Below, piece by piece: positions 38,497 through 48,429 of a stretch of DNA of 64,000 nt; position 1 is the stretch's first letter, and each line of letters opens with the position of its first letter. The translations under genes were made by a program, and so were the position numbers. The stretch comes from Lishizhenia tianjinensis (GTDB lineage Bacteria; Bacteroidota; Bacteroidia; Flavobacteriales_D; Crocinitomicaceae). Under the pieces are notes generated by a model that was given only the letters and a program-made list of their open reading frames with translations, did not search any database and was not told the origin of the DNA. The stretch covers positions 42,069-106,068 of the forward strand of contig CAMDLY010000001.1 in assembly GCA_945902115.1 (NCBI GenBank). The letters are read 5' to 3'.

Positions 38497-38634
38497 TTAC
38501 TTAGAGGCTAAGTCTGAATTTTCGACTGTGTTGCTACCGTATGCGGGACAAGATATTTTTCTACCTCCACCACATGATGCCAATAATACGACCAATAAAG
38601 AAAGACCGAGTAAAAGGGAAAATTTTGTTTTCAT
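38497..38634 (-). CDS. Small lipoprotein (45 aa), not in the ORF track
   Basis: MKTKFSLLLGLSLLVVLLASCGGGRKISCPAYGSNTVENSDLASK; clear signal peptide and lipobox LLASC followed by GGG. Confidence 0.7.
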   Translation of the reverse strand: MKTKFSLLLGLSLLVVLLASCGGGRKISCPAYGSNTVENSDLASK

Positions 38635-38742
38635 AATATTTGTTTTTGTTGTTCGATAAAGTTTAACGTATCATGACGTTCTAAAGTTACAATTTTATTT
38701 TAAAAAACCAAATTTTTTAGTTGTAAATTCGTTCTTAAGTAA

Positions 38743-40374
38743 ATGAAAAGCACGCGTATTTGGTTGGTAACATTGGGGGTTTTACTAATCTCCAAATCGT
38801 TTTTCTCCCAGAAAAATTCTATCAAAATAATTTTTCTAGATACAACTCATTCTCCTATTTGTGTGCTAAAAACAAGCGCTGACAGAAAACTAAAAACAGT
38901 TATAGCTTATCGAAATAAATTAATCTCCAAAGGATTTTTACTAGCAAACATAAGCCCTATAGATTCCACCCATTTTATGGTCACGAAAGGAAAGCGTTTT
39001 TCTTCTTTCTCTCTAAAAAAAACTGGAGGCAAAGAAATAAATATAGAGCCTAGAGAGTATTCAAGGTATTTATCAACGGAACTAGAACGAAATTGCAACC
39101 GAGGATATCCATTCTTTTCCATTCAACTTGATTCACTGATAATAGCTGAGGAGAATTTATCGGCATCTATTGTTGAAGAACCAGGTCCTTACGTAACTTG
39201 GAAGAAATTATATGCGAATAGTGATTCGAGTATTTCCGAAAACATGTTGGAAAATTTAACGGGAATAAGAAAGGGGGAACAATATCAAGAATCAAAACTA
39301 ATTCAATTAACTAACAGGTTGAGCCAATATAATTATCTCGAGTTTATAAAGCCTTCAGAAGTATTGTTCACAGATGATGGAGCGGAGTTATTTACCTATG
39401 TTCGCTATAAAAAAATGAGTTCTTTGCAAGGAGCCATTGGACTTCAACCTAATCCTGTCACACAACGTTTGGGACTGACCGGTGAATTACAATTGAGATT
39501 AACCAATGTCTTAAAACGTGCTGAACTGATTGATATTAATTGGAGAAGCGTTCAACTTGGTACAAGCAACCTAAATGCGAGATGCGCAATACCATTTTTA
39601 TTTCAATCACCCTTTGGAATAGATGCTAAACTTCAATTATATAAGAGGGATTCAACCTTCTTGGAGCTAAAATCATTGATTGCGATTCAATACAGCCTGC
39701 AAAATGGTACGTTGATAAAGGGTGTCTATCAACTATATAATTCAAATACACTGAATGCATCTTCATCAAATATTTTGTTTCCGCGCAACGCTCAAATTCA
39801 AACCCATTTCTTTGGTATACAATTCCAGCAAAAGCATCTAGATAATCTGTTTAACCCAAGAAAAGGATTCACCTATTTATTAGATGGCGCCGTGGGAAAT
39901 AGAACATCCTCAGTATCAACAGAAAGTTTAAAATCAACGGTTTATCGATTTCAAGGAGATTTCGAGTACTTTCAACCGCTATTTAAACGTCACACTATAA
40001 AACTTGGGATACAAGCTGAAACCTACCTTGCAGACAGTATTTATAGCAATGAAAGAATTCGAGTTGGAGGATTAAATTCTATTCGAGGATTCAACGAGGA
40101 AGCTATATTCGCCACAACTAAGTTCATCGGTACTTTTGAGTACCGGTTTTTAATCGACCGACTTTCTTACGTATTTACATTCATTGACCAAGGATATATG
40201 CAGGATTTATCGCTCAATATGACTACTGACACACCCACTGGAATTGGTATTGGCTTCGCTTACGGAACAAAATTAGGGACATTTGCCTTGGTTGGTGCTA
40301 TGGGGAAATTCAAAAATCAACCCTTTGATTATAGGGAAGTGAAAATACATTTCGGCTATACTGCTTACTTTTAA
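38743..40374 (+). CDS. Omp85/BamA-TamA-like outer membrane protein (surface antigen family)
   Basis: Signal peptide; C-terminal barrel with IRVGGLNSIRGFNEEAIFATTKFIGTFEYRFLID (RGF/Y motif); ends in FGYTAYF. Confidence 0.85.
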   Translation: MKSTRIWLVTLGVLLISKSFFSQKNSIKIIFLDTTHSPICVLKTSADRKLKTVIAYRNKLISKGFLLANISPIDSTHFMVTKGKRFSSFSLKKTGGKEINIEPREYSRYLSTELERNCNRGYPFFSIQLDSLIIAEENLSASIVEEPGPYVTWKKLYANSDSSISENMLENLTGIRKGEQYQESKLIQLTNRLSQYNYLEFIKPSEVLFTDDGAELFTYVRYKKMSSLQGAIGLQPNPVTQRLGLTGELQLRLTNVLKRAELIDINWRSVQLGTSNLNARCAIPFLFQSPFGIDAKLQLYKRDSTFLELKSLIAIQYSLQNGTLIKGVYQLYNSNTLNASSSNILFPRNAQIQTHFFGIQFQQKHLDNLFNPRKGFTYLLDGAVGNRTSSVSTESLKSTVYRFQGDFEYFQPLFKRHTIKLGIQAETYLADSIYSNERIRVGGLNSIRGFNEEAIFATTKFIGTFEYRFLIDRLSYVFTFIDQGYMQDLSLNMTTDTPTGIGIGFAYGTKLGTFALVGAMGKFKNQPFDYREVKIHFGYTAYF

Positions 40375-40379
40375 GTTTG

Positions 40380-40387
40380 TATCTTTG
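40380..40387 (+). promoter_or_regulatory. -7 box TATCTTTG upstream of the glycosyltransferase cluster
   Basis: TAnnTTTG match; G lies 6 nt before the ATG at 40394. Confidence 0.5.
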
Positions 40388-40393
40388 TTCAAT

Positions 40394-41569
40394 ATGTCAC
40401 ATAACGTGCTTTATCTTTCCTATGATGGAATGACCGATCCCTTAGGTCAATCACAGGTGCTACCCTATTTATGTGGATTAACAAAACGAGGATTTATCTT
40501 TCACCTTATTTCTTTCGAAAAGAAAGAGCGCTTTGAGAAATATGCCTCGCACATTCAAGCTATATGTGATGAAAATGGCATAGTCTGGCACCCTCTTTCG
40601 TATACGAAAAAGCCTCCGCTTTTATCCACGATTTACGATGTCCAACGTATGAAAAAGATGGCTCATAACTTGAATAAAAAATTTAAGTTTTCGATTGTTC
40701 ATTGCAGAAGCTACCTTTCTGCCTTGATTGGCTTAGGTATGAAAAAAAGATTTAAGACAAAGTTTCTTTTCGACATGCGTGGTTTTTGGGCAGACGAAAG
40801 AGTAGATGGGAACATTTGGAATATTCAACAACCAATTTTTAAATGGGTATACCGTTATTTTAAAAAAAAAGAAAGACAGTTTTTTTTACATGCCGATCAT
40901 ACGGTATCTCTTACCTATGCTGGAAAAGAAGAAATATGTTCTTGGAAAGGACTTGGTCACTTAAAAACAAAAATCGAAGTTATACCTTGTTGTGCTGACT
41001 TGGAATTATTTAGACCCGTTGAAGAAACAAGCACAAATGATTTTACCCTCGGTTATCTGGGTTCCCTAGGGACCTGGTATATGATGGACGAAATGATGTA
41101 TTTTTTTAAATTAATTTTGGAAAAAGTCCCTAATGCAAGTTTTCATATATTAACCAAAGATGATAAGAAATATATTTTTGAGACAGCTAAAAAATACTCT
41201 ATTGATGATAAACATATTATCGTTCAAGAGGCCTCTAGAGCTGATATACCTGAATTAACTAAATATTGGAATTTTTCAATTTTTTTCATTAAACCTTCTT
41301 ACAGTAAGAAATCATCCTCTCCCACAAAACAAGGAGAGCTCATGGGACTTGGTATTCCAATAATTTGTAATAGAGGTGTGGGGGATGTCTCCGAAATAGT
41401 AAATAAATATAAGTCTGGGGTTTTAGTTGATGATGTAAAAAACCCAAATTTGGATTCAATATTCAATTTTAAAAGCAATAAACATGACCTACATAATTCG
41501 GCTCAAAAATATTTTTCACTTAAGGAAGGAATCAAGTCATACCTAAAAATCTATATAAATATATGTTAA
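40394..41569 (+). CDS. Glycosyltransferase (GT4-like)
   Basis: MSHNVLYLSYDGMTDPLGQSQVLPYL...FLFDMRGFWADERVDG...YLGSLGTWYMMDEM; track start 40385 is a TTG inside the -7 box. Confidence 0.88.
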   Translation: MSHNVLYLSYDGMTDPLGQSQVLPYLCGLTKRGFIFHLISFEKKERFEKYASHIQAICDENGIVWHPLSYTKKPPLLSTIYDVQRMKKMAHNLNKKFKFSIVHCRSYLSALIGLGMKKRFKTKFLFDMRGFWADERVDGNIWNIQQPIFKWVYRYFKKKERQFFLHADHTVSLTYAGKEEICSWKGLGHLKTKIEVIPCCADLELFRPVEETSTNDFTLGYLGSLGTWYMMDEMMYFFKLILEKVPNASFHILTKDDKKYIFETAKKYSIDDKHIIVQEASRADIPELTKYWNFSIFFIKPSYSKKSSSPTKQGELMGLGIPIICNRGVGDVSEIVNKYKSGVLVDDVKNPNLDSIFNFKSNKHDLHNSAQKYFSLKEGIKSYLKIYINIC

Positions 41570-42465
41570 ATTTCAATACTTCAGAAGATCAAATAATTGA
41601 ATATAAAAGTCAAAAAAAAATTTATATTTTCAATACAAACGATGAAAATTCAGATAAAATAACCATTGAGAGTTTTGGTGAGGAGTGGTCTAAATTTAGT
41701 TCCTTCAATTCAGATGAAATTACTAATATTGGAAATGAGTATTTCGATATAGTAGATTTTAAAGATTTTGACTCTGACGCTAAAGTTTTAGATTTGGGCT
41801 GTGGTACGGGAAGATGGTCAATTTATTTGGCTTCTAAATTTAATGAAGTTTATAGTTTGGATCCAAGTGATGCTATTTTTTCAGCCGCAGAACTTACGTC
41901 TGAATTCAAAAATATATACTTAATTAAAGCATCTTCCGAAAATATTCCATTTGATGATAATACATTCGACTTTGCAATAAGTTTAGGGGTTTTACACCAT
42001 ATTCCTGATACCGAGCAAGCGCTTAACACGTTGGTGAGAAAAATTAAAAAAGGAGGAAAATGCTTAATTTATTTGTACTATTCTTTGGATAATCGGGGTT
42101 TTATGTACAAATTAGTTTTCAAGTTTTCAAACATATTTAGATTCGTTATTTCCAAATTACCAGCACGCGTAAAATCTATCGTTTGTGATATAATTGCATT
42201 CACTGTATATATACCTTTAATCGGTATATCTAAGTCTACCTCCATGTTTATTAGTAAAAATTTAGGTTCAAAATTACCTTTGTCTTACTATTCAGATAAA
42301 TCATTGAACGTTATTAGAAATGACTCTTTAGATCGATTCGGGACACCTTTAGAACAAAGATTTTCAAAATTAAAAATCAAAGAAATGATGGAAAAATCTG
42401 GTTTATATAACATTACATTTTCAGAAAATAAACCTTATTGGCATGCTATCGGACAAAAAAAATAA
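41563..42465 (+). CDS. Class I SAM-dependent methyltransferase
   Basis: AKVLDLGCGTGRWSIYLASKFNEVYSLDPSDAIF...FDFAISLGVLHHIPDTEQAL. Confidence 0.9.
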   Translation: MLNFNTSEDQIIEYKSQKKIYIFNTNDENSDKITIESFGEEWSKFSSFNSDEITNIGNEYFDIVDFKDFDSDAKVLDLGCGTGRWSIYLASKFNEVYSLDPSDAIFSAAELTSEFKNIYLIKASSENIPFDDNTFDFAISLGVLHHIPDTEQALNTLVRKIKKGGKCLIYLYYSLDNRGFMYKLVFKFSNIFRFVISKLPARVKSIVCDIIAFTVYIPLIGISKSTSMFISKNLGSKLPLSYYSDKSLNVIRNDSLDRFGTPLEQRFSKLKIKEMMEKSGLYNITFSENKPYWHAIGQKK

Positions 42466-43549
42466 CAAGAAACAAATTCTTATAGTTTGTCCTCATCCAA
42501 GAAATGTTGCTCCTGGACAAAGACTAAAATACGAGCAGTATATAAATAATTGGGAGGAAAATGGTTATAATGTATGTATAAAATCATTTATGACCATGAG
42601 ACTATGGAATATTGTCTATAAGAAAGGCTTTATTTTCGAAAAAGTTTTTTGGACGATTTATGGTTATATCCAGCGGATATCCTTATTATTTAAATTGAAG
42701 AAGTATGATGTTGTATATATATTTCTTTGGGTCACACCATTTGGGGGAACGCTGTTTGAGAGAATATTCTGTAAACTCTCAAAAAAAGTTATTTATGATA
42801 TTGATGATTTAGTTTATCACAAAGATCATAAAAGCGAAGCGAATTCATTTATGTCTATTTTAAAAGGTCGGTATAAGCCTATTTATTTAATGTCAAAATC
42901 AGATCATGTAATTACATGCACGCCTCATTTGGACTCGTTTGTTAGACAGTTTAATAACAATACTACGGATATTTCATCAACGATTAATACCGATACATAT
43001 ATTCCTGTTAATAAATATAGTAATGATAATACAATTGTTATCGGTTGGAGCGGGAGTCATAGCACCTCTAAATATATTCACTTAATTAAAAATGTACTAA
43101 TTAACATATCAAAAAAATATCAGATTAAAATTCATATTATTGGTGATACAAAGTTTAAACTGGAAGAATTAGACAATATTGTTGTCATACCCTGGAGTGA
43201 GGAAACTGAAGTTTCGGAGCTTCAAAAATTTGACATTGGGATTTATCCGCTTCCAAATGAAGAATGGGTTTTGGGTAAAAGTGGACTTAAAGCATTGCAA
43301 TACATGGCCCTTGGAATACCAACAGTCGCAGCTGCAATTGGAGCAAATTTTAGAGTTATAGAAAATGGCGTTTCTGGCATCTTAGTAGAAAAAAATAAGG
43401 ATTGGGAGAAAGCTCTAATTTCATATATTGAAGATCCAAATTTGAGAAAAGCACATGGTTTAGCGGCAAGAAAACGAGTTGAAGAGTACTATTCAGTTAA
43501 AGCAAATAAAATAAAATATCTGGAAATTTTGGACAAACTTTCAAAATGA
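42443..43549 (+). CDS. Glycosyltransferase (GT4-like)
   Basis: ILIVCPHPRNVAPGQRLKYEQY...IDDLVYHK...IGWSGSHSTSKYI...GIYPLPNEEWVLGKSGLKALQYMALGIPTVAA. Confidence 0.88.
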   Translation: MLSDKKNNKKQILIVCPHPRNVAPGQRLKYEQYINNWEENGYNVCIKSFMTMRLWNIVYKKGFIFEKVFWTIYGYIQRISLLFKLKKYDVVYIFLWVTPFGGTLFERIFCKLSKKVIYDIDDLVYHKDHKSEANSFMSILKGRYKPIYLMSKSDHVITCTPHLDSFVRQFNNNTTDISSTINTDTYIPVNKYSNDNTIVIGWSGSHSTSKYIHLIKNVLINISKKYQIKIHIIGDTKFKLEELDNIVVIPWSEETEVSELQKFDIGIYPLPNEEWVLGKSGLKALQYMALGIPTVAAAIGANFRVIENGVSGILVEKNKDWEKALISYIEDPNLRKAHGLAARKRVEEYYSVKANKIKYLEILDKLSK

Positions 43550-44124
43550 ACATAATCTTCGCAACCCAAAATGAACATAAAGTTAAAGAAATTAAAAATT
43601 TGCTCGGAAATCAAGTTGAAATTATTTCGCTTTCAGATATTGGGCTAAAAGAAGACATACCCGAAACTGCAAGTACGATTGAAGGAAACTCCTTGTTAAA
43701 AGCGCAATTCGTTTGGGATAAATACGGGATTTCTTGTTTTGCAGACGACACAGGTCTTGAAATTGACTTCTTAAATGGAGAACCCGGCGTCTATTCTGCG
43801 CGCTACGCAGGTATTCCCAAAAATGACGATGCCAACATACACAAAGTATTATTGAACTTGAATAATAGCAATGAGCGCAAGGCACGCTTTAAAACTATTA
43901 TCACCTTGGTTATGAGAGGTGATATTTATAAATTCACAGGAATTGTAGACGGCGTTATTGGAAATACTAAAAAAGGAGTCAACGGATTTGGTTATGATCC
44001 AATCTTCTACCCCGAAAATAATTTAAAGACATTTGCAGAAATGACTCTTGAGGAAAAAAATAAATATTCCCATCGTGCGAGAGCATTTAAACAGTTGAAA
44101 GATTTTTTACACCTGAAACAATAA
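43546..44124 (+). CDS. rdgB: Non-canonical purine NTP pyrophosphatase (RdgB/HAM1)
   Basis: IIFATQNEHKVKEIKNLL...CFADDTGLEIDFLNGEPGVYSARYAG...GFGYDPIFYPE. Confidence 0.95.
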   Translation: MNIIFATQNEHKVKEIKNLLGNQVEIISLSDIGLKEDIPETASTIEGNSLLKAQFVWDKYGISCFADDTGLEIDFLNGEPGVYSARYAGIPKNDDANIHKVLLNLNNSNERKARFKTIITLVMRGDIYKFTGIVDGVIGNTKKGVNGFGYDPIFYPENNLKTFAEMTLEEKNKYSHRARAFKQLKDFLHLKQ

Positions 44125-44136
44125 ATTTATAGAATA

Positions 44137-44985
44137 ATGTTCAGTGGAAAGCGCGTATTAATTTTAGAAGGTGGAGGTTTTAAAACCAGTTTTACTGCCG
44201 GTGTTTTAGACGCCTTTACTTTATATGGCTATAGAAACTTTGATGTTATAGTGGCGGTCTCCGGTGGTTCTTTGGCTGGTTCGTATTTTTTAAGTGAGCA
44301 GTTCGGTGATTATTTCAACTCCATGAAAGCCATATGTAAAGATCCTCGATTCGTAAGTTTCTCAAAAGCTTTTTCTGAAGGTTTGATGAACCTGGATTTT
44401 TTCTATGATATTGCCGAAAAAGAATTTCCCTTTAAAAAAGAAATTGCCATTCGTGCCCTAGAGAAAAAAAGATTTTTTATTGTACTGACAGATGCTTCTG
44501 ATGGTGAAACGCATTACTTAGAACCATCACCTTCCAATTGGATAGATATGACTATTGCGGCGAGTACAGTTCCTATGATCACCAAAGGTGTTCATCAAGT
44601 TGATAACGTTGCGTATTCAGACGGTGGCATAACAGACCCTATTCCCATAAAATGGGTGATGCAGCAAAAACCTGAAGATGTATTATTGATTCGAACAACA
44701 CATGACAAATTTAAGCCTTCACTCGTGAGGCCAGAATATTTCGTATCGAAAATGATTAGAGCAAAGGAGCAGATTAAAAAAAGCGTAGAAAATTACCAAA
44801 TGAAATTAAAAGAATCAGCAGAATATGCTGATAACCTGTCTAAAACAGGAAGAATCAAACAAATAGTCCCCGATAAGGCTCTTTATACAAATATCTTTAC
44901 AAATTCTGTTGAAGGTATTATTCTTGATTACCGCAATGGCCTGGAAGCGGGTATGAATTTCGTTCATAAAGAAATCACAAGATAA
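44137..44985 (+). CDS. Patatin-like phospholipase family protein
   Basis: LILEGGGFKTSFTAGVLDAF...VAVSGGSLAG...YSDGGITDPIPI. Confidence 0.88.
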   Translation: MFSGKRVLILEGGGFKTSFTAGVLDAFTLYGYRNFDVIVAVSGGSLAGSYFLSEQFGDYFNSMKAICKDPRFVSFSKAFSEGLMNLDFFYDIAEKEFPFKKEIAIRALEKKRFFIVLTDASDGETHYLEPSPSNWIDMTIAASTVPMITKGVHQVDNVAYSDGGITDPIPIKWVMQQKPEDVLLIRTTHDKFKPSLVRPEYFVSKMIRAKEQIKKSVENYQMKLKESAEYADNLSKTGRIKQIVPDKALYTNIFTNSVEGIILDYRNGLEAGMNFVHKEITR

Positions 44986-44999
44986 TAATTTCCTAAAAG

Positions 45000-45353
45000 C
45001 TATTGTTCCGAAATAATCACAGATACGGAGTGAACATCGCCGTTGATAGGTGGATTGAGCTTGGAAATTTTAATTTTATAAAACGCTGGATGGCTTATCT
45101 CTGCGTGGAAACGATTAAGAATTCTTTCGGCAACATGTTCTAGTAATTTCGAGCGTAAAAGCATTTCTTCTTTCACTATTTGATTAACTTTTACGTAATC
45201 GATAGTTTCAGATAAATCATCTGTTATTGCAGCTTTCGAGAAGTCAGTAGATATTTCGATATCGACTTGGTAATCACTTCCTATTTTTGCCTCCTCGTCC
45301 AAACACCCATGAAATGCATACAGGCGAATGCCTGAAACTAGAATTTTATTCAT
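45000..45353 (-). CDS. folB: Dihydroneopterin aldolase
   Basis: ILVSGIRLYAFHGCLDEEAKIGSDYQVDIEIS...ETIDYVKV. Confidence 0.93.
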   Translation of the reverse strand: MNKILVSGIRLYAFHGCLDEEAKIGSDYQVDIEISTDFSKAAITDDLSETIDYVKVNQIVKEEMLLRSKLLEHVAERILNRFHAEISHPAFYKIKISKLNPPINGDVHSVSVIISEQ

Positions 45354-46869
45354 GTAATAAACTTGAAATTTTACCTAAACCCTCCGTCATTCTTTCTAGC
45401 ACCTCTTCTTTACCAAGAAACGCCGATATATCGAACATTCCAGGGCCTGCCCCAACACCTGTTATCGTCAAACGAAATGGCAATAAAACTGCACCAGTCC
45501 CTAACTGTCTATCCGCTAAAAAGTTCTTGAACGCTTCTTCAATAGAAGAGGCATCAAAACTTTGCAGATTCTCCATGATAGATTTCCAATCTTGGATTAA
45601 ACCAGTAGTCTCTGGTTTCCATTTTTTCGAGATTGTCTCTTTGTCCCATTGCAAAGGCTTTTCTAAGAGATAGATTCCGTCAATCAACATATCAGAAACA
45701 AAAGTGGCTCTTTCCTTCATCAGTTCACAAACAACTGATAATTGATGATGCGTATACTTCCCTTCACTTAAAGTATCTAAAGAACTAACTAAATCAACCA
45801 TAGGCTGTTGTCTCAAGTATTGTTGTTGAAACCACCTCGTTTTATCGGGATCAAATTTTGCTCCTGCCTTTGATACTCGATCCAAGGAAAACGCTTCTAC
45901 CAATTCATCCAGTGAAAATAATTCTTGTATTGTTCCTGGATTCCACCCTAAAAGAGCCAACATATTGATGAAAGCATCCTTAAAATATCCCTTTTCGCGA
46001 TAACCGGAATAGAGTTCTCCTTCCGAAGTTGTCCAATCGGTTGGAAAGACTGGAAATCCAAGTCGATCACCGTCTCTTTTAGAAAGTTTTCCGTTTCCAT
46101 CTGGTCTCAGTAATAAAGGTAAATGAGCGAACTCGGGAGCTTCCCATCCATAGGCATCATATAGCATCACATGCAATGGAGCCGAAGGAAGCCACTCCTC
46201 ACCACGTATTACATGACTAATTTTCATTGTAAAGTCATCTACCACGTTAGCCAAATGATATGTGGGCATTCCATCGCTTTTAAATAGCACTTTATCGTCT
46301 AAGTTATTTGTATTTACAACAACCCAACCGCGTATTAAATCGTGAAAACGCACATCCTGATTACGCGGCATTTTCATACGTATCACATAAGGAGCCCCCT
46401 CTGAAAGTAATTTTTCTACTTCTGAGGAAGGTAAGGTAAGGGAGTTTTTCAGTGAGCTTCTTGTCACCACATTGTATTGCCAATTGGGCATTCCCATCTG
46501 CTTGGCTTGTTCCCGCATTGCTTCTAATTCCTCTGCAGTATCGAACGCATAATAAGCCTTATCTGAATGCACGAGCTGCTCAGCATACGGTTGATACATG
46601 GCTTTACGCTCCGATTGAACATAGGGCCCAAAATCACCACCCAATCCTGGTCCTTCTGTAGGCATGATTCCAGACCATTTTAAGGCATCCATGATATATT
46701 CTTGCGCACCAGGCACAAAGCGTGTTTGATCTGTATCTTCAATGCGTATAATAAAAGTTCCGTTGTATTTCTTGGCAAAAAGATAGTTGTAAAGCGCTGT
46801 TCTCACACCCCCCATATGCAATGGTCCTGTTGGTGATGGGGCAAAACGAACGCGTACTGGCTTTGACAT
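45346..46869 (-). CDS. gltX: Glutamate--tRNA ligase
   Basis: VRFAPSPTGPLHMGGVRTALYNYLFA; GKLSKRDGDRLG (KLSKR). Confidence 0.96.
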   Translation of the reverse strand: MSKPVRVRFAPSPTGPLHMGGVRTALYNYLFAKKYNGTFIIRIEDTDQTRFVPGAQEYIMDALKWSGIMPTEGPGLGGDFGPYVQSERKAMYQPYAEQLVHSDKAYYAFDTAEELEAMREQAKQMGMPNWQYNVVTRSSLKNSLTLPSSEVEKLLSEGAPYVIRMKMPRNQDVRFHDLIRGWVVVNTNNLDDKVLFKSDGMPTYHLANVVDDFTMKISHVIRGEEWLPSAPLHVMLYDAYGWEAPEFAHLPLLLRPDGNGKLSKRDGDRLGFPVFPTDWTTSEGELYSGYREKGYFKDAFINMLALLGWNPGTIQELFSLDELVEAFSLDRVSKAGAKFDPDKTRWFQQQYLRQQPMVDLVSSLDTLSEGKYTHHQLSVVCELMKERATFVSDMLIDGIYLLEKPLQWDKETISKKWKPETTGLIQDWKSIMENLQSFDASSIEEAFKNFLADRQLGTGAVLLPFRLTITGVGAGPGMFDISAFLGKEEVLERMTEGLGKISSLLHE

Positions 46870-46884
46870 AGATTTATTTTAGCG

Positions 46885-46892
46885 CAAAGATA
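46885..46892 (-). promoter_or_regulatory. -7 box TATCTTTG upstream of gltX
   Basis: + strand caaagata. Confidence 0.45.
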
Positions 46893-46966
46893 AGGTAAAT
46901 TTAAAAGTGGCTAGATGCACACATGCATACAATTTCAATGGAATATTTCAATATCGTAATAAAAAA

Positions 46967-47917
46967 CTAAGGCTGACAAATGATAGTGTCATAATAAGGT
47001 GAAAATCCCGCCCATATTCCCACAGCATTTCCCACTAGATTTGTTTTGACATTCAAAGGTGAGGCAAAGGGACTCCCTTGATTTTGAATTTGTTCTCGCC
47101 GTGTTCTGAAAAATTCATATACCTCATATTCCATTTTAGAAAAGCGCACCACTACTTGATCACCGAATCGAAAAAACCTTTTATAATCTACAGAATGGGT
47201 AGTGTCTTTTCTTTTTAATGGATTTCCATAATCTAATGTTCTATAGGTCCCATTCCAATATTTATCTCGTATGTAGCCACCGCTTGGTCTCTCATAGCTT
47301 CTGTCGATTGGCATTCCTTCGAATAGGTGTATACGTTTCACTTCCCAATAATACGCATCATAATTTGAAGAAGGATCTTGAAAACCTGCAACTAGTCTTC
47401 CGTATTGATTATTTGTTTCATCAGGCTGCCATTGTAAATCCGCTAATGGTATTGGATTTAACAAAGTAGTTTCTGCATAAATATATTCTCCATTTCTTAA
47501 AATTGACAGGCGGTGTGTTTTACCGACAACTCCTTTAAATTCATTTGCAGTAGTCGTGTAAGCTACAATAGGTATTAGGATTGCCTCCTCTGGTTCTATT
47601 TCTAGTATTTCACTCACCCGGGCTAAAGCCTCTTCATTGAGTTGATTTAAGGGAATTGGCTCTAACAATACGGAGTCGCCATCAATAACCATGTGGACTG
47701 TAGCATCTGATAAAAAAGATGATAAATAATTGGAAATATCTGTAGGCACATAGATATTTTGTGTGCGAGAAAGCAGAATAACTGGAAATTCTCCTGCAAA
47801 TATTCTTCCTTCCACCACTATTTTCTCACTATATGGAGGAATATCAATTATAACCTCTTTTGTGCAAGAAAATAATACTATCAATGAGAAAAATAACGGA
47901 AACAAAAATTTTACCAT
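46967..47917 (-). CDS. DUF4249 domain-containing lipoprotein
   Basis: FFSLIVLFSCTKEVIIDIPPYSEKIVVEGRIFAGEFPVILLSRTQNIY: DUF4249-like N-terminus with lipobox. Confidence 0.83.
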   Translation of the reverse strand: MVKFLFPLFFSLIVLFSCTKEVIIDIPPYSEKIVVEGRIFAGEFPVILLSRTQNIYVPTDISNYLSSFLSDATVHMVIDGDSVLLEPIPLNQLNEEALARVSEILEIEPEEAILIPIVAYTTTANEFKGVVGKTHRLSILRNGEYIYAETTLLNPIPLADLQWQPDETNNQYGRLVAGFQDPSSNYDAYYWEVKRIHLFEGMPIDRSYERPSGGYIRDKYWNGTYRTLDYGNPLKRKDTTHSVDYKRFFRFGDQVVVRFSKMEYEVYEFFRTRREQIQNQGSPFASPLNVKTNLVGNAVGIWAGFSPYYDTIICQP

Positions 47918-48429
47918 TCAAATGCTTCCTCCGTAAGCCATTTTCCTTGTACCCTCAGTGTCTGTTCAATTACGTCACGGACGCATCCATGGCCTCCATT
48001 GCGATGAGATTGGTAATCTACTATGTCTTTAACATCCGAGCAAGCATCTTGAGGACAGGTAGAAACTCCGACAATTCGCAACACAGGAATATCAGGAATG
48101 TCATCTCCCATATAGAGTACTTCATTGGCATTTAGTTGGTACTTTTTAAGGATTTCATCGAAACAAGTACGCTTTCTTTTGACGGAGAGGTGAACTTCGT
48201 AGATCCCAAGATTCAGCAATCTATCTTTAACTTGTTGAGAATTTCCGCCAGTAATAATAAATATCTTATACCCCATTTTGGAGGCATACTGAACAGCATA
48301 TCCATCTTTCGAATTTACAGCCCGAATAACATCATCATTTATAAGGTAAACCTTCCCATCCGTGAAGACACCATCCACGTCAAAAATGAAAGTGCTAATC
48401 GACGATAACTTGGTTTTATAATTCTCCAT
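47911..48429 (-). CDS. kdsC: HAD-superfamily phosphatase, KdsC-like (KDO-8-phosphate phosphatase family)
   Basis: STFIFDVDGVFTDGKVYL...VNSKDGYAVQYASKMGYKIFIITGG...YMGDDIPDIPVL. Confidence 0.88.
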   Translation of the reverse strand: MENYKTKLSSISTFIFDVDGVFTDGKVYLINDDVIRAVNSKDGYAVQYASKMGYKIFIITGGNSQQVKDRLLNLGIYEVHLSVKRKRTCFDEILKKYQLNANEVLYMGDDIPDIPVLRIVGVSTCPQDACSDVKDIVDYQSHRNGGHGCVRDVIEQTLRVQGKWLTEEAFEW

